Shown here piece after piece: positions 19,046 through 26,915 of a stretch of DNA of 64,000 nucleotides (position 1 is its first letter; every line of letters begins with the position of its first letter). The notes beneath the pieces are model-generated. The model was not told where the DNA came from, searched no databases, and was given only the letters and a program-made list of their open reading frames with translations. The stretch is from Paractinoplanes aksuensis. Its GTDB lineage: Bacteria > Actinomycetota > Actinomycetes > Mycobacteriales > Micromonosporaceae. The stretch spans positions 186,001-250,000 of the forward strand of contig NZ_JAMYJR010000026.1 of the NCBI RefSeq assembly GCF_024137025.1, written 5' to 3'. The translations under genes were made by a program, and so were the position numbers.

Positions 19046-19837
19046 ATGGTGGACGAGACCCGGGTTCATTCCGCGCGCCGGTACAACTACTGGCTCGGCG
19101 GCAAGGACAACTTCGCCGTCGACCGGGAGTCCGGCGACCAGATCGCCGCGGTGTTCCCGACCATCCGCACCACCGCCCGCGAAAACCGGGGATTCCTGCG
19201 ACGCGCGGTCACCCACCTCACCACCGAGGGCGGCCAGCGGCAGTTCCTCGACATCGGCACCGGGCTGCCCACCGCCGACAACACCCACCAGGTGGCCCAG
19301 CGCAACGCGCCCGACGCCCGGGTCGTCTACGTCGACAACGACCCGATGGTGCTGGCCCACGCCCGGGCCCTGCTGACCAGCACCCGCGAGGGGCGCACGG
19401 CCTACCTCGAGGCCGACCTGCGCGAGCCCGGGAAGATCCTGGCCGATCCGACCGTACGCGATGTGCTCGACTTCGACCGGCCGGTCACGCTGATGCTGAT
19501 CGCGGTGCTGCACTTCATCGACGGCACCGATCAGGCCCGCCGCATCGTGCGGACCCTGCTCGACGAGCTGCCGTCCGGCAGTCACATCGTGCTCAGCCAC
19601 GGCACCAGCGACTACGCCGACGCCGAGACGCACGCCCGGTTCGCCACCATGGCCGCGCGGGGCAAGCTCGACGCCTGGCCGCGCACCCGCGACGAGGTGC
19701 GCTCGCTGGTCGACGGTCTCGAGCTGCTCGAGCCGGGCCTCGTGCCGGTCAGCGAGTGGCGGGCCGAGGGCGAGACCGGCCCGCGCCCGACACCGGCCGA
19801 GGTCGCGGTGTACGGCGTCGTCGCCCGCAAGCCCTAG
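19046..19837 (+). CDS. SAM-dependent methyltransferase (DUF574 family)
   Basis: A 263-residue protein of the actinobacterial DUF574 S-adenosylmethionine methyltransferase family. The opening ARRYNYWLGGKDNFAVDRESGDQ is diagnostic, followed by the SAM-binding FLDIGTGLPTADNTH and VVYVDNDPMVLAHARALL. Natural substrates are not known. It sits 9 bases after the NmrA-like gene and 10 before the DUF1707 gene, suggesting co-transcription. Confidence 0.9.
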   Translation: MVDETRVHSARRYNYWLGGKDNFAVDRESGDQIAAVFPTIRTTARENRGFLRRAVTHLTTEGGQRQFLDIGTGLPTADNTHQVAQRNAPDARVVYVDNDPMVLAHARALLTSTREGRTAYLEADLREPGKILADPTVRDVLDFDRPVTLMLIAVLHFIDGTDQARRIVRTLLDELPSGSHIVLSHGTSDYADAETHARFATMAARGKLDAWPRTRDEVRSLVDGLELLEPGLVPVSEWRAEGETGPRPTPAEVAVYGVVARKP

Positions 19838-19847
19838 GATCGCCACC

Positions 19848-20411
19848 GTGACCACTCCGATGCAGGTGCCGCCGTCCGAGCCCGAGCGCGAGCGGGCCGC
19901 CGAGTTGCTGCAACGGGCGTGCGGCGACGGCCGGCTGACGCTCGAGCAGTTCAGCGTGCGGGTCGGTGCGGTCTGGGCCGCGCAGACGTCGACCGAGCTG
20001 GCCGAGGCCACCGCGGGCCTGAGCCAGACGCCGATCGTGGGCTCGGCCCGGACGGTCGACAAGGTCATCACCGTCTTCAGCGAGAACAAGCGCCGGGGCC
20101 GCTGGCGGTTGCGGGAGCCCCGGCTGACCCTGTTCACGCTGTTCGGCTCGGCCACGCTCGACCTGCGCGAGGTGCTGACCGACCAGGACGTCATCGAGAT
20201 CGCCGGCAGCTGCACGTTCGGCGAGCTGAAGATCATCGTGCCCGAGGGGGTCGAGGTCGACGTGACCGGCACGGTCGTCTTCTCGTCGCGCAACCTCAAC
20301 CTGGCCGCGGTGCCCCGCCTGCCCGGCACGCCCGAGATCCGGGTCCACGTCACCTCGTGGTTCAGCAACGTCGAGGTCGTCTCCAAGCCGTACGCCCTGC
20401 CCCCGGCCTAA
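19848..20411 (+). CDS. DUF1707 domain protein with LiaF-like C-terminus
   Basis: A 187-residue protein. Residues about 10-60 match the DUF1707 helical domain (EPERERAAELLQRACGDGRLTLEQFSVRVGAVWAAQT). The C-terminal half is a beta-rich repeat similar to the cell-wall-stress LiaF-like/DUF2154 domain (LTLFTLFGSATLDLREV, VIEIAGSCTFGELKIIVPEGVEVDVTG). No transmembrane segment is visible. GTG start at 19848. It converges with the lectin gene and overlaps it by 4 bases at the stops. Confidence 0.82.
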   Translation: MTTPMQVPPSEPERERAAELLQRACGDGRLTLEQFSVRVGAVWAAQTSTELAEATAGLSQTPIVGSARTVDKVITVFSENKRRGRWRLREPRLTLFTLFGSATLDLREVLTDQDVIEIAGSCTFGELKIIVPEGVEVDVTGTVVFSSRNLNLAAVPRLPGTPEIRVHVTSWFSNVEVVSKPYALPPA

Positions 20412-21112
20412 CCGATCCGCACCCAGACCTCGTCCAGAATGCCTTGGAACTGGTCGTTGTCGGGGTAGGAACCCTTGCCGCCGAGGCTGAACGGCCGGCG
20501 GTTGCTCACCGAGAGGTCGGCCGGCACGGTGGCGCGGCCACGGGTGACGCCGTCGACCAGGATGGACAGACGGCTGCCGGCGCGACGGCATTCCAAGGTG
20601 TGCCAGCGGTCGTCGGCCACCCCGACGTTGCTGATCGCGGCGTGGATCTGCGGTCGCCGGTCGTCGACCAGCACGCAGCTGGGCCGGCCGGCGAGCCCGT
20701 CGATCTGCAGCTTGTACTGGCTGCCCTGGGCCGAGAAGCCCTTCTGCAGCACGTTCTCGCCCTTGGTGGTCTGGTCGGCGGCCAGCCGCACCGAGGCGCC
20801 GTACCGCAACGGGCGCCGGCCGGGGTTGAGACCGGTCGTGGTGGCCGCCCGCAACGCGATCCGCGGGCACGGCTCGGCGTGACAGGGCGACGGGAAGACA
20901 AGTGCCTGGCCACCGTTGTGGGCGACCGTGGTGAACGCCCCGCCGAACCGGCTGACCGGGGTCAGGTCGTGGCCGTGCCCCGAGACGTCGGTCAACGGCG
21001 ACGGCCCGTCGAACGTGTAGTGGACCGTCTCGGTCGCCGGCTCGGCGGCCGCCGCGGTCGTTCCGGCCAGCACCGCCAGCAGCAGCACCAGGCCGGACAG
21101 CACGCGTCTCAT
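20408..21112 (-). CDS. secreted LamG/concanavalin-like domain protein
   Basis: A 234-residue exported protein. A signal peptide (MRRVLSGLVLLLAVLAGTTAAAAEP) is followed by one LamG/ConA-like jelly roll (VHYTFDGPSPLTDVSGHGHDL ... VGVADDRWHTLECRRAGSRLSILVDGVTRG ... DNDQFQGILDEVWVRIG). Several cysteines could form disulfides. ATG at 21112 overlaps the upstream propeller gene by 4 bases, so the two secreted proteins are made together. It probably binds a polysaccharide or surface ligand; none can be named. Confidence 0.8.
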   Translation of the reverse strand: MRRVLSGLVLLLAVLAGTTAAAAEPATETVHYTFDGPSPLTDVSGHGHDLTPVSRFGGAFTTVAHNGGQALVFPSPCHAEPCPRIALRAATTTGLNPGRRPLRYGASVRLAADQTTKGENVLQKGFSAQGSQYKLQIDGLAGRPSCVLVDDRRPQIHAAISNVGVADDRWHTLECRRAGSRLSILVDGVTRGRATVPADLSVSNRRPFSLGGKGSYPDNDQFQGILDEVWVRIG

Positions 21113-22224
21113 CCGAACGACGCGTAGCGCCGCTGGGTGCGCCCTCCGATCGTGGTGAAGTCGCCGCCGGCCGCCACCGTGGCTCCCTTGATCACCAGCG
21201 TGCGGACGCCGACCACGCCGTTGGCCTGCGGCGCCCAGCCGGTGAGCGAGCCCGACGGGCTGACCGCGGCCAGCTTCACCCGGGGGACCGAACCGGCCTC
21301 GCACTCGCCGTTGTCCGCGTCGTCGCCGTTGGCGCAGGCCCGGTCGAAGTGGCCACCGACGTACGCGACGCCGTCGAGCACCGCGATCGCCTGGGCGTCA
21401 CCGTCGAAGACCCGGATCCAGCGGGTGGCGCCGCTCGTCGAGAACTTCGCCGCCCGGCCGCCCGCGCCACCCATGGCCGCGTAGACGCCGGAACCGTCGA
21501 CCGCGATCGCATGCACCAGGGCCGGCGCGTCCGGGCGGAAGCCGGCGTCGTCCCGGCCGTCGGCGGCGTCGACCGCCGCGAGCCGGCGCGGAAAGGCTCC
21601 GCCGAGATAAACCCGGTTCCCGCGTACGGCGAGGGAGTTGACCATCCCACCGGGCCGCGGGGTCCAGGTGTCGTCGAGCTCGTCGTCGGCCAGCGAGAAG
21701 GCGGCCAGTTGGCCGCGACGCTCGCCGTCGACCCGGCTGATGGTGCCGCCCGCGTACAGCCGGCCGTGGCCGACGGCCAGGGTGCGCACGCTGCCCGCGA
21801 AGCGGTGATCGAACGACCCGACCTCGGCGTCGCCCGCGTCGATCCGGGCCAGCGCCTGGCGTTCCTCGCCGTTGACCTCGTCGAAGTCGCCGCCCGCATA
21901 GACCCAGCCCGGCACGACGGCCAAGGCTCGCACAGTGTCGTCGGCCGACGGCGCCCAGTCGAGCAGTTCGCCGGTGCGCCCGGAGAACGCGGCCAGCCGG
22001 TTCCGGGTGACGGTGCGGCCGTCGATCGTCATGCGGGTGAACGAGCCGCCGACATAGACCGTGTCGCCGCGGTGGGCGATCGCGTAGACCGAGCCGTTGA
22101 AGGACGGCCCTCGGCGGTCGGCCGACGCGCCGACGACCGCGAGGGCGGGCTGCGCCGACACGCACACCGCGACGGCCGCGGCGCCGGCCACCATTGCCCG
22201 GCGGACACGCTGAGAGATACGCAC
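21109..22224 (-). CDS. secreted beta-propeller protein
   Basis: A 371-residue exported protein with a signal peptide (RRAMVAGAAAVAVCVSAQPALA). About seven repeats of roughly 45 residues each carry a V/I-Y-x-G-G-x-F core (VYVGGSFTRM, VYAGGDFDEV, LYAGGTISRV, VYLGGAF, AYVGGHFDRA, VAAGGDFTTI), the pattern of delta-60/propeller surface proteins. It starts with GTG at 22224. It forms a two-gene unit with the LamG-like protein. The function is probably structural or adhesive. Confidence 0.78.
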   Translation of the reverse strand: MRISQRVRRAMVAGAAAVAVCVSAQPALAVVGASADRRGPSFNGSVYAIAHRGDTVYVGGSFTRMTIDGRTVTRNRLAAFSGRTGELLDWAPSADDTVRALAVVPGWVYAGGDFDEVNGEERQALARIDAGDAEVGSFDHRFAGSVRTLAVGHGRLYAGGTISRVDGERRGQLAAFSLADDELDDTWTPRPGGMVNSLAVRGNRVYLGGAFPRRLAAVDAADGRDDAGFRPDAPALVHAIAVDGSGVYAAMGGAGGRAAKFSTSGATRWIRVFDGDAQAIAVLDGVAYVGGHFDRACANGDDADNGECEAGSVPRVKLAAVSPSGSLTGWAPQANGVVGVRTLVIKGATVAAGGDFTTIGGRTQRRYASFG

Positions 22225-22335
22225 GCCGGGTCAACGCGCCACGCGCGCCGAGGATGCGCGAGCCCGGGCGGGACAACCTGAGCCGTCAACTTCCATTACA
22301 GTTCGCTCGTCATCGATATCGACGGGGGATGAAGA

Positions 22336-25300
22336 ATGACGGTTCGGCGCAGCCATGCCCGCGGTCTGCTCGCGGGTGCCGCCGCAGCGGTGCTGATCGG
22401 GGGCGGCTTCGTCGCCTTCGGGTCCGCACCGTCCACACCGGCCGCCAGCTTCGTCTCTCCCGTGGCCGCGCCGGCCGCACCCGGGCGCTCGACCTCCCCG
22501 GCCAGCCGGCCCGAGGTCGTCACCGCGGCCCGCACGACAGTGACGCGCGACACCAAGGCGATCCACGGGCGCACGGGCGAGAAGTACCAGGCGCGCGACG
22601 TCGTGGTCGACCCCGACGGCGACCGGCACGTGCGCTTCGACCGTACGTGGAACGGGCTGCCTGTCCTCGGCGGTGACTTCGTCGTGCACACCGACCAGGC
22701 CGGCGCCCGGACCGGCACCACGGTCGCCCAGCAGGCGCCGATCGAGGTGTCGCGGACGCCGAAGGTCAAGCGAGCAAAGGCCGTCACCGTCGCGCAGAAG
22801 CAGTTCACCGGTCGTCGCGGGGGCCCGGCGACGGCGCGGCTGGTCGTCGACGCGTACGCCGGAAAGCCCGCGCTGGCCTGGGAGGCGACCGTTCCCGGAA
22901 CGGCCCGCTCCGGGTTGCCGAGCCGCCTCGTCGTCGTGGTCGACGCCACCACCGGGCAGGTCCGCCGCTCGCACGACCAGGTACACACGGCCGACGAGGG
23001 CACCGGGCGCGGCCTGCACACCGGCTCGGTCGAGCTGGCCACCAAGCACACCGACGCCGGCTACGAGCTGACCGACACCAGCCGCGGCGGTAACACCACC
23101 CGTGACGCCCAGAACCTGGCCACCCTGCCGACCGTCGCGAACTCGAAGGCCTTCACCGACGCCGACAACGCCTGGGGCGACGGCACCGTGGCCGACCGGG
23201 CTTCGGCCGGCGTCGACGTGCACTACGGCATGGCCCGCACCTGGGACTGGTTCCAGAGCGAGTTCGGACGGGCCGGCATCGGCGGCGACGGCAAGGGCAT
23301 CACGGCGTATGCCCACTACGACCTGAACGAGGCCAACGCGGGTTGGAGCGATTACTGCCGCTGCATGTTCTTCGGCGACGGCGCCCCGCCCTTCAAGGCG
23401 TTCACCAGCCTCGACATCGTGGCCCACGAGATGGCCCACGGCTTCACCACGCAGACGGCCGACCTCGTCTACGCCGGCGAGTCCGGTGGGCTCAACGAGG
23501 CCACCAGCGACATCATCGGCACGCTGGTCGAGTTCGCCGCGGCCAACCCGGCCGACGAGCCCGACTACCTGGTCGGCGAGAAGATCGATGCGCAGCCGCT
23601 GCGCTACATGGACGAGCCGAACCGCGACGGGAAGTCGGCGTCGTGCTGGAGCCCGCTCGTCCCGAGACTCGACGTCCACTACTCGTCCGGGATCGCCAAC
23701 AAGTTCTTCTACAACCTGGCCGTCGGTAGCGGCACCACCCGCTGGGGCACCAGCACGCCGTGCGGCACGGCGGCGCCGGTGACCGGTATCGGCAACGAGG
23801 CGGCCGGCGCCATCTGGTACCGGGCGGTCAGCGCGTACATGGTGTCGAACACCAACTTCGTGGGCGCCCGGCAGGCCACCCTGCGGGCCGCGGCCGACCT
23901 GTTCGGCGCGACCAGCCCGCAGCACGACGCGGTCGCCGCGGCCTGGCTGGCCGTCGGCGTCGACCGCGGCGTCGTGCCGCCCGCGCCCACCGCGCCGGTG
24001 ATCGACCGGCCCGAACCGGCCGACGGGATGGTCGGCCGCCCGGTCGAACTGCAGATGACCGGTCGTGATCCGCAGCGGCAGCAGCTCACCTGGACCGCGC
24101 CGGAGCCGCCGCCCGGCCTGACGATCAGCCCGTCCGGCCTCATCAGCGGCGTGCCGACCGTCAAGGACCTGTATTACTTCGACGTCATCGCCACCGATCC
24201 CGACGGCAACAGCACCACCCTTCGGGTGCTCTGGTACATCAAGGGCCCGCCGGTCATCCTCGGCCCGGCGCCCGCGGCGCGCACGTTCACGACCGGCGCC
24301 GCGGTCAGCTTCAGCGTGTCGTTCAGCGACGGATCGGACTACTCCCGTGACCCGGGCCGGCCCCTGGTCGTGCGCGCGACCGGGTTGCCCGCCGGCCTGA
24401 CCGTCACGGACACGCCGCTCGAGTCCAGCAGCATCGTCCGGGCCATGGTGTCCGGCACCCCGACCACCGCGGGCGCCGGCACGATGACGATCACAGCGAC
24501 CGACGCCGACGGCGGCGTGGTGACCGCGACCATCCCGTGGACGGTCAGCACCACCACCCTGCCCACGGAACCGGTCGGCGTCTCCGTCACCGCCGGCAAC
24601 GGCAGCGCGGTGGTCAAGTGGGACGACCCGTTCCCGGCGGACAGCGCGGCGGTCACCGGCTACGTGGTGCGGGTGACGCCCGGCACGACGCAGACCCTGC
24701 CCGCGACGGCCCGCTCGGTGACGCTGACCGGGCTCTCGACCAAACAGTCGTACACCGTCGGCGTCACGGCCCGCGGCACCCAGGGCGACAGCCCCGAAAA
24801 GGTGTCGAAGCTGGTGCCGACCCAGCTGCTGCTGTCCCCGATCTCGGTCATCACCGGCTACGGCGGCCCGGTGACGATGAACGGCGTGATCAGTACCGAG
24901 GAGTCCGGCCCGATCGCCGGCGCCGTCGCCTACCTCGAGAAGAAGCCGACCGGCAGCACCACGTGGACGAGGGTGGTGACGGTCAAGACCGACAGCACGG
25001 GCTCGTGGCGGCACCCGGTCCAGCCGACGGTGACCACGGCCTACCGGGTGACGTTCCCGGCCGGTTCGTACGGCCGCTGGCCCGCCACGTCGGCCGCGTC
25101 CGCGGTGACGGTCCGCTACGGCCTCACGGTCAAGGTCAGCGCGGCCTCGACCACGGCCAACAAGCCGGTCACGTTCTCGGGCACGGTCAAGCCGGCCACC
25201 CCCGGGGTCAAGGTGGCGCTGCAGCGCAACACCAACGGCACGTGGGCGACGATCCAGACGGTGGCGATGAAGGCCGACGGCACGTACTCGATCGCCCGCG

Positions 25301-25398
25301 CCTTCCCCAAGGGCACGTGGAACCTGCGCATCCTGGCCAGCGGCGGCGGCACCAACGGCTACGGCTTCACGTCGACGCTGAAGGTGACGGCGAAGTAA
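22336..25398 (+). CDS. secreted M4 (thermolysin-like) metallopeptidase
   Basis: Extracellular zinc endopeptidase of 1020 residues. A signal peptide is followed by an FTP/PepSY-type propeptide (about 60-230). The catalytic domain has HEMAH at 364-368 and the third ligand E388 in GGLNEATSD, the exact 20-residue spacing of thermolysin. After the M4 C-terminal domain come Ig/putative-Ig-like repeats, a fibronectin type III domain (TEPVGVSVTAGNGSAVVKWDDP) and two further beta-sandwich modules. The propeptide implies secretion as a zymogen. The start at 22336 has GGGGA upstream. Its last 32 bases overlap the convergent NUDIX gene. Confidence 0.93.
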   Translation: MTVRRSHARGLLAGAAAAVLIGGGFVAFGSAPSTPAASFVSPVAAPAAPGRSTSPASRPEVVTAARTTVTRDTKAIHGRTGEKYQARDVVVDPDGDRHVRFDRTWNGLPVLGGDFVVHTDQAGARTGTTVAQQAPIEVSRTPKVKRAKAVTVAQKQFTGRRGGPATARLVVDAYAGKPALAWEATVPGTARSGLPSRLVVVVDATTGQVRRSHDQVHTADEGTGRGLHTGSVELATKHTDAGYELTDTSRGGNTTRDAQNLATLPTVANSKAFTDADNAWGDGTVADRASAGVDVHYGMARTWDWFQSEFGRAGIGGDGKGITAYAHYDLNEANAGWSDYCRCMFFGDGAPPFKAFTSLDIVAHEMAHGFTTQTADLVYAGESGGLNEATSDIIGTLVEFAAANPADEPDYLVGEKIDAQPLRYMDEPNRDGKSASCWSPLVPRLDVHYSSGIANKFFYNLAVGSGTTRWGTSTPCGTAAPVTGIGNEAAGAIWYRAVSAYMVSNTNFVGARQATLRAAADLFGATSPQHDAVAAAWLAVGVDRGVVPPAPTAPVIDRPEPADGMVGRPVELQMTGRDPQRQQLTWTAPEPPPGLTISPSGLISGVPTVKDLYYFDVIATDPDGNSTTLRVLWYIKGPPVILGPAPAARTFTTGAAVSFSVSFSDGSDYSRDPGRPLVVRATGLPAGLTVTDTPLESSSIVRAMVSGTPTTAGAGTMTITATDADGGVVTATIPWTVSTTTLPTEPVGVSVTAGNGSAVVKWDDPFPADSAAVTGYVVRVTPGTTQTLPATARSVTLTGLSTKQSYTVGVTARGTQGDSPEKVSKLVPTQLLLSPISVITGYGGPVTMNGVISTEESGPIAGAVAYLEKKPTGSTTWTRVVTVKTDSTGSWRHPVQPTVTTAYRVTFPAGSYGRWPATSAASAVTVRYGLTVKVSAASTTANKPVTFSGTVKPATPGVKVALQRNTNGTWATIQTVAMKADGTYSIARAFPKGTWNLRILASGGGTNGYGFTSTLKVTAK

Positions 25399-25873
25399 AA
25401 CCACTGCCGGCGATCCACACCCCGCTGCCGCCGCTCACCGCGAGCGACACACATCGCGCCTGATGCGGCGGCAGCGGAGGCAGCGCATCCGCCTCGAACC
25501 ACCCCACCTCGACCGACTCGTCGTCGTTGACCCGGGCCACCCCGCCGGCCGAACGGCACAGCAGCCCGACACAGAGCCAGTGGATCTGATCGCCGTTGGG
25601 CGCCACGGAAAGCTCCAGCGCCTCGACGGCGAGCAGCCGCTCCACAGTGACCTCGACGCCGGTCTCTTCCCACACCTCACGGGCGGCCCCGGTCGCGGGC
25701 TGCTCGCCCAGCTCGAGACACCCGGTGGTCAGGGTCCACTCGCCGGTGTCGGCCCGGCGCACCATCAACACCCGATCCCGCTCATCCAGCACCACCGCCA
25801 CCACCCCGGCCAACGGCAACGGGTCATGCCCGACCTTGGCCCGCAACCCAACAACAAACTCAGGAATCGGCAC
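25367..25873 (-). CDS. NUDIX hydrolase
   Basis: A 168-residue NUDIX-fold pyrophosphohydrolase. The complete Nudix box (GX5EX7REVXEETGV) is at residues 51-73, inside GCLELGEQPATGAAREVWEE. The substrate (a nucleoside diphosphate derivative) cannot be read from the sequence. The C-terminal tail (VSGGSGVWIAG... then Ser/Pro-rich) lies in the overlap with the peptidase gene and may be a recent extension. It lies 43 bases beyond the dead PIN gene on the same strand. Confidence 0.88.
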   Translation of the reverse strand: MPIPEFVVGLRAKVGHDPLPLAGVVAVVLDERDRVLMVRRADTGEWTLTTGCLELGEQPATGAAREVWEETGVEVTVERLLAVEALELSVAPNGDQIHWLCVGLLCRSAGGVARVNDDESVEVGWFEADALPPLPPHQARCVSLAVSGGSGVWIAGSGFTSPSPSAST

Positions 25874-25915
25874 GCCGCCAATCTAGGGCGTATCTGCGGC
25901 TTCTGTGCGGTCCGG

Positions 25916-26286
25916 CTACCAGAGATGGTCGTTGGTGACGAGGACGTCGACCTCGCCGGCGACGCTGCGGCCAGGACGTGGCGGTCGTCAGGATCGGCGG
26001 GGCAGGGGACGGATTCGGGGTTCCAGCCGGTGATCTTTGCCTCGGGGAACGATCGCTCCATAGTGTCTCGCCAGCGTTCCACTTGTTGTTCAGGTGCCTC
26101 GGGGTGTGCGCGCCGCAGGTGGTAGAAGGCCTCGGCCAGGGTGGCTTCGCTCCAGCGCGGTCGATAGGCGGTGTAGTGGCTGTCCAAGGCCGTCATCAGC
26201 AGCCAGTCGCGTAGGCAGCGGGACCAGATGACGTTGGCGTCGAGGAAGACGGTGAGCGGGCCAGGCTACCGATGCTGCATGATCAT
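25916..26286 (-). pseudogene. PIN-domain toxin, inactivated
   Basis: Remnant of a VapC-like PIN ribonuclease downstream of an intact antitoxin. The catalytic start TVFLDANVIWSRCLRDWLL is preceded by ATG at 26286 and 26280 in the same frame, but an in-frame TAG (26266-26268) separates them. After DPDDRHVLAAA the frame shifts by one base, and the continuing VAGEVDVLVTNDHLW is found in another frame and then ends at TAG (25916-25918). The usual C-terminal third is absent. Three lesions make it non-functional. Confidence 0.8.
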
Positions 26287-26302
26287 TACGACAATGGCGT
26301 TT

Positions 26303-26773
26303 CTAGTCATAAATGCCCAAGTCGTCCTGTTCACTCATCAGTGCTTCGTAGGCCTGGCGCTGCTGAGCGATGCGCCTTTCCCGGTGGGCCAGCACATCGG
26401 CCAGGGCGACGCGTCGATGGGTGCCGACCTTGTGTGACCTGATTTCTTTCTTGTCGAGGAGGGCGATCAGCGTCGGGCGGGAAACGCCGAGCATCCGCGC
26501 CGCCTCGCTGGTCGTCAACTCACGGGCGATCTCGCTGACGATCACGCCGTCGCCGCGGTCGAGGATGGCGCTGACCTGGCGCAGGAGGTCGACGAACAGC
26601 GGTGGGATGTCGACGGCGTCGGCGTCGGGGGTGCACAGGCGGACCTGATCGCGGTCGGCCTGCGCGAGAAGGGCGATCAAGGACTTCAGCGACGCGTGCT
26701 CGGGGCTGCCCTTTCGGCTTGCTGCTGCGGACAGTTGCAGGGCTGTGCCGGCGAGTGTTGGTGCGGTGCTCAT
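26303..26773 (-). CDS. HTH (excisionase-type) antitoxin
   Basis: An intact 156-residue antitoxin. An N-terminal helical domain (residues about 20-85) leads to a MerR/excisionase-type HTH (ELTTSEAARMLGVSRPTLIALLDKKEIRSHKVGTHRRVALADVLAH), then a helical tail ending MSEQDDLGIYD that normally masks the PIN toxin. It is cytoplasmic and would repress its own promoter. Its partner downstream (25916-26286) is a pseudogene, so this antitoxin is orphaned. Confidence 0.85.
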   Translation of the reverse strand: MSTAPTLAGTALQLSAAASRKGSPEHASLKSLIALLAQADRDQVRLCTPDADAVDIPPLFVDLLRQVSAILDRGDGVIVSEIARELTTSEAARMLGVSRPTLIALLDKKEIRSHKVGTHRRVALADVLAHRERRIAQQRQAYEALMSEQDDLGIYD

Positions 26774-26822
26774 GGTTGCCCCCTCGCATACAGGTCGCGT
26801 CGCATCTGCAGTATGTGCAACC
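26774..26822 (-). promoter_or_regulatory. interrupted inverted repeat upstream of the antitoxin
   Basis: GGTTGC...GCATAC (26774-26791) is mirrored by GTATG.GCAACC (26811-26822) directly before the antitoxin start, a plausible autoregulatory operator. Confidence 0.4.
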
Positions 26823-26915
26823 GGCTTTACTTTATTTCACTTACTGGCCGAGCCTAGCTGAGGGATGACCGCCGGTCGCGCCCGATCCGCGGACTCGGGA
26901 ATCGGCCTGGCGCCC

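Noticed and set aside
22231..25404. A very long open frame on the minus strand across the peptidase gene
   Set aside because: It mirrors the GC-biased codons of the peptidase, is rich in Arg/Gly/Ala without family motifs, and covers a gene with clear HEMAH catalytic sequence.
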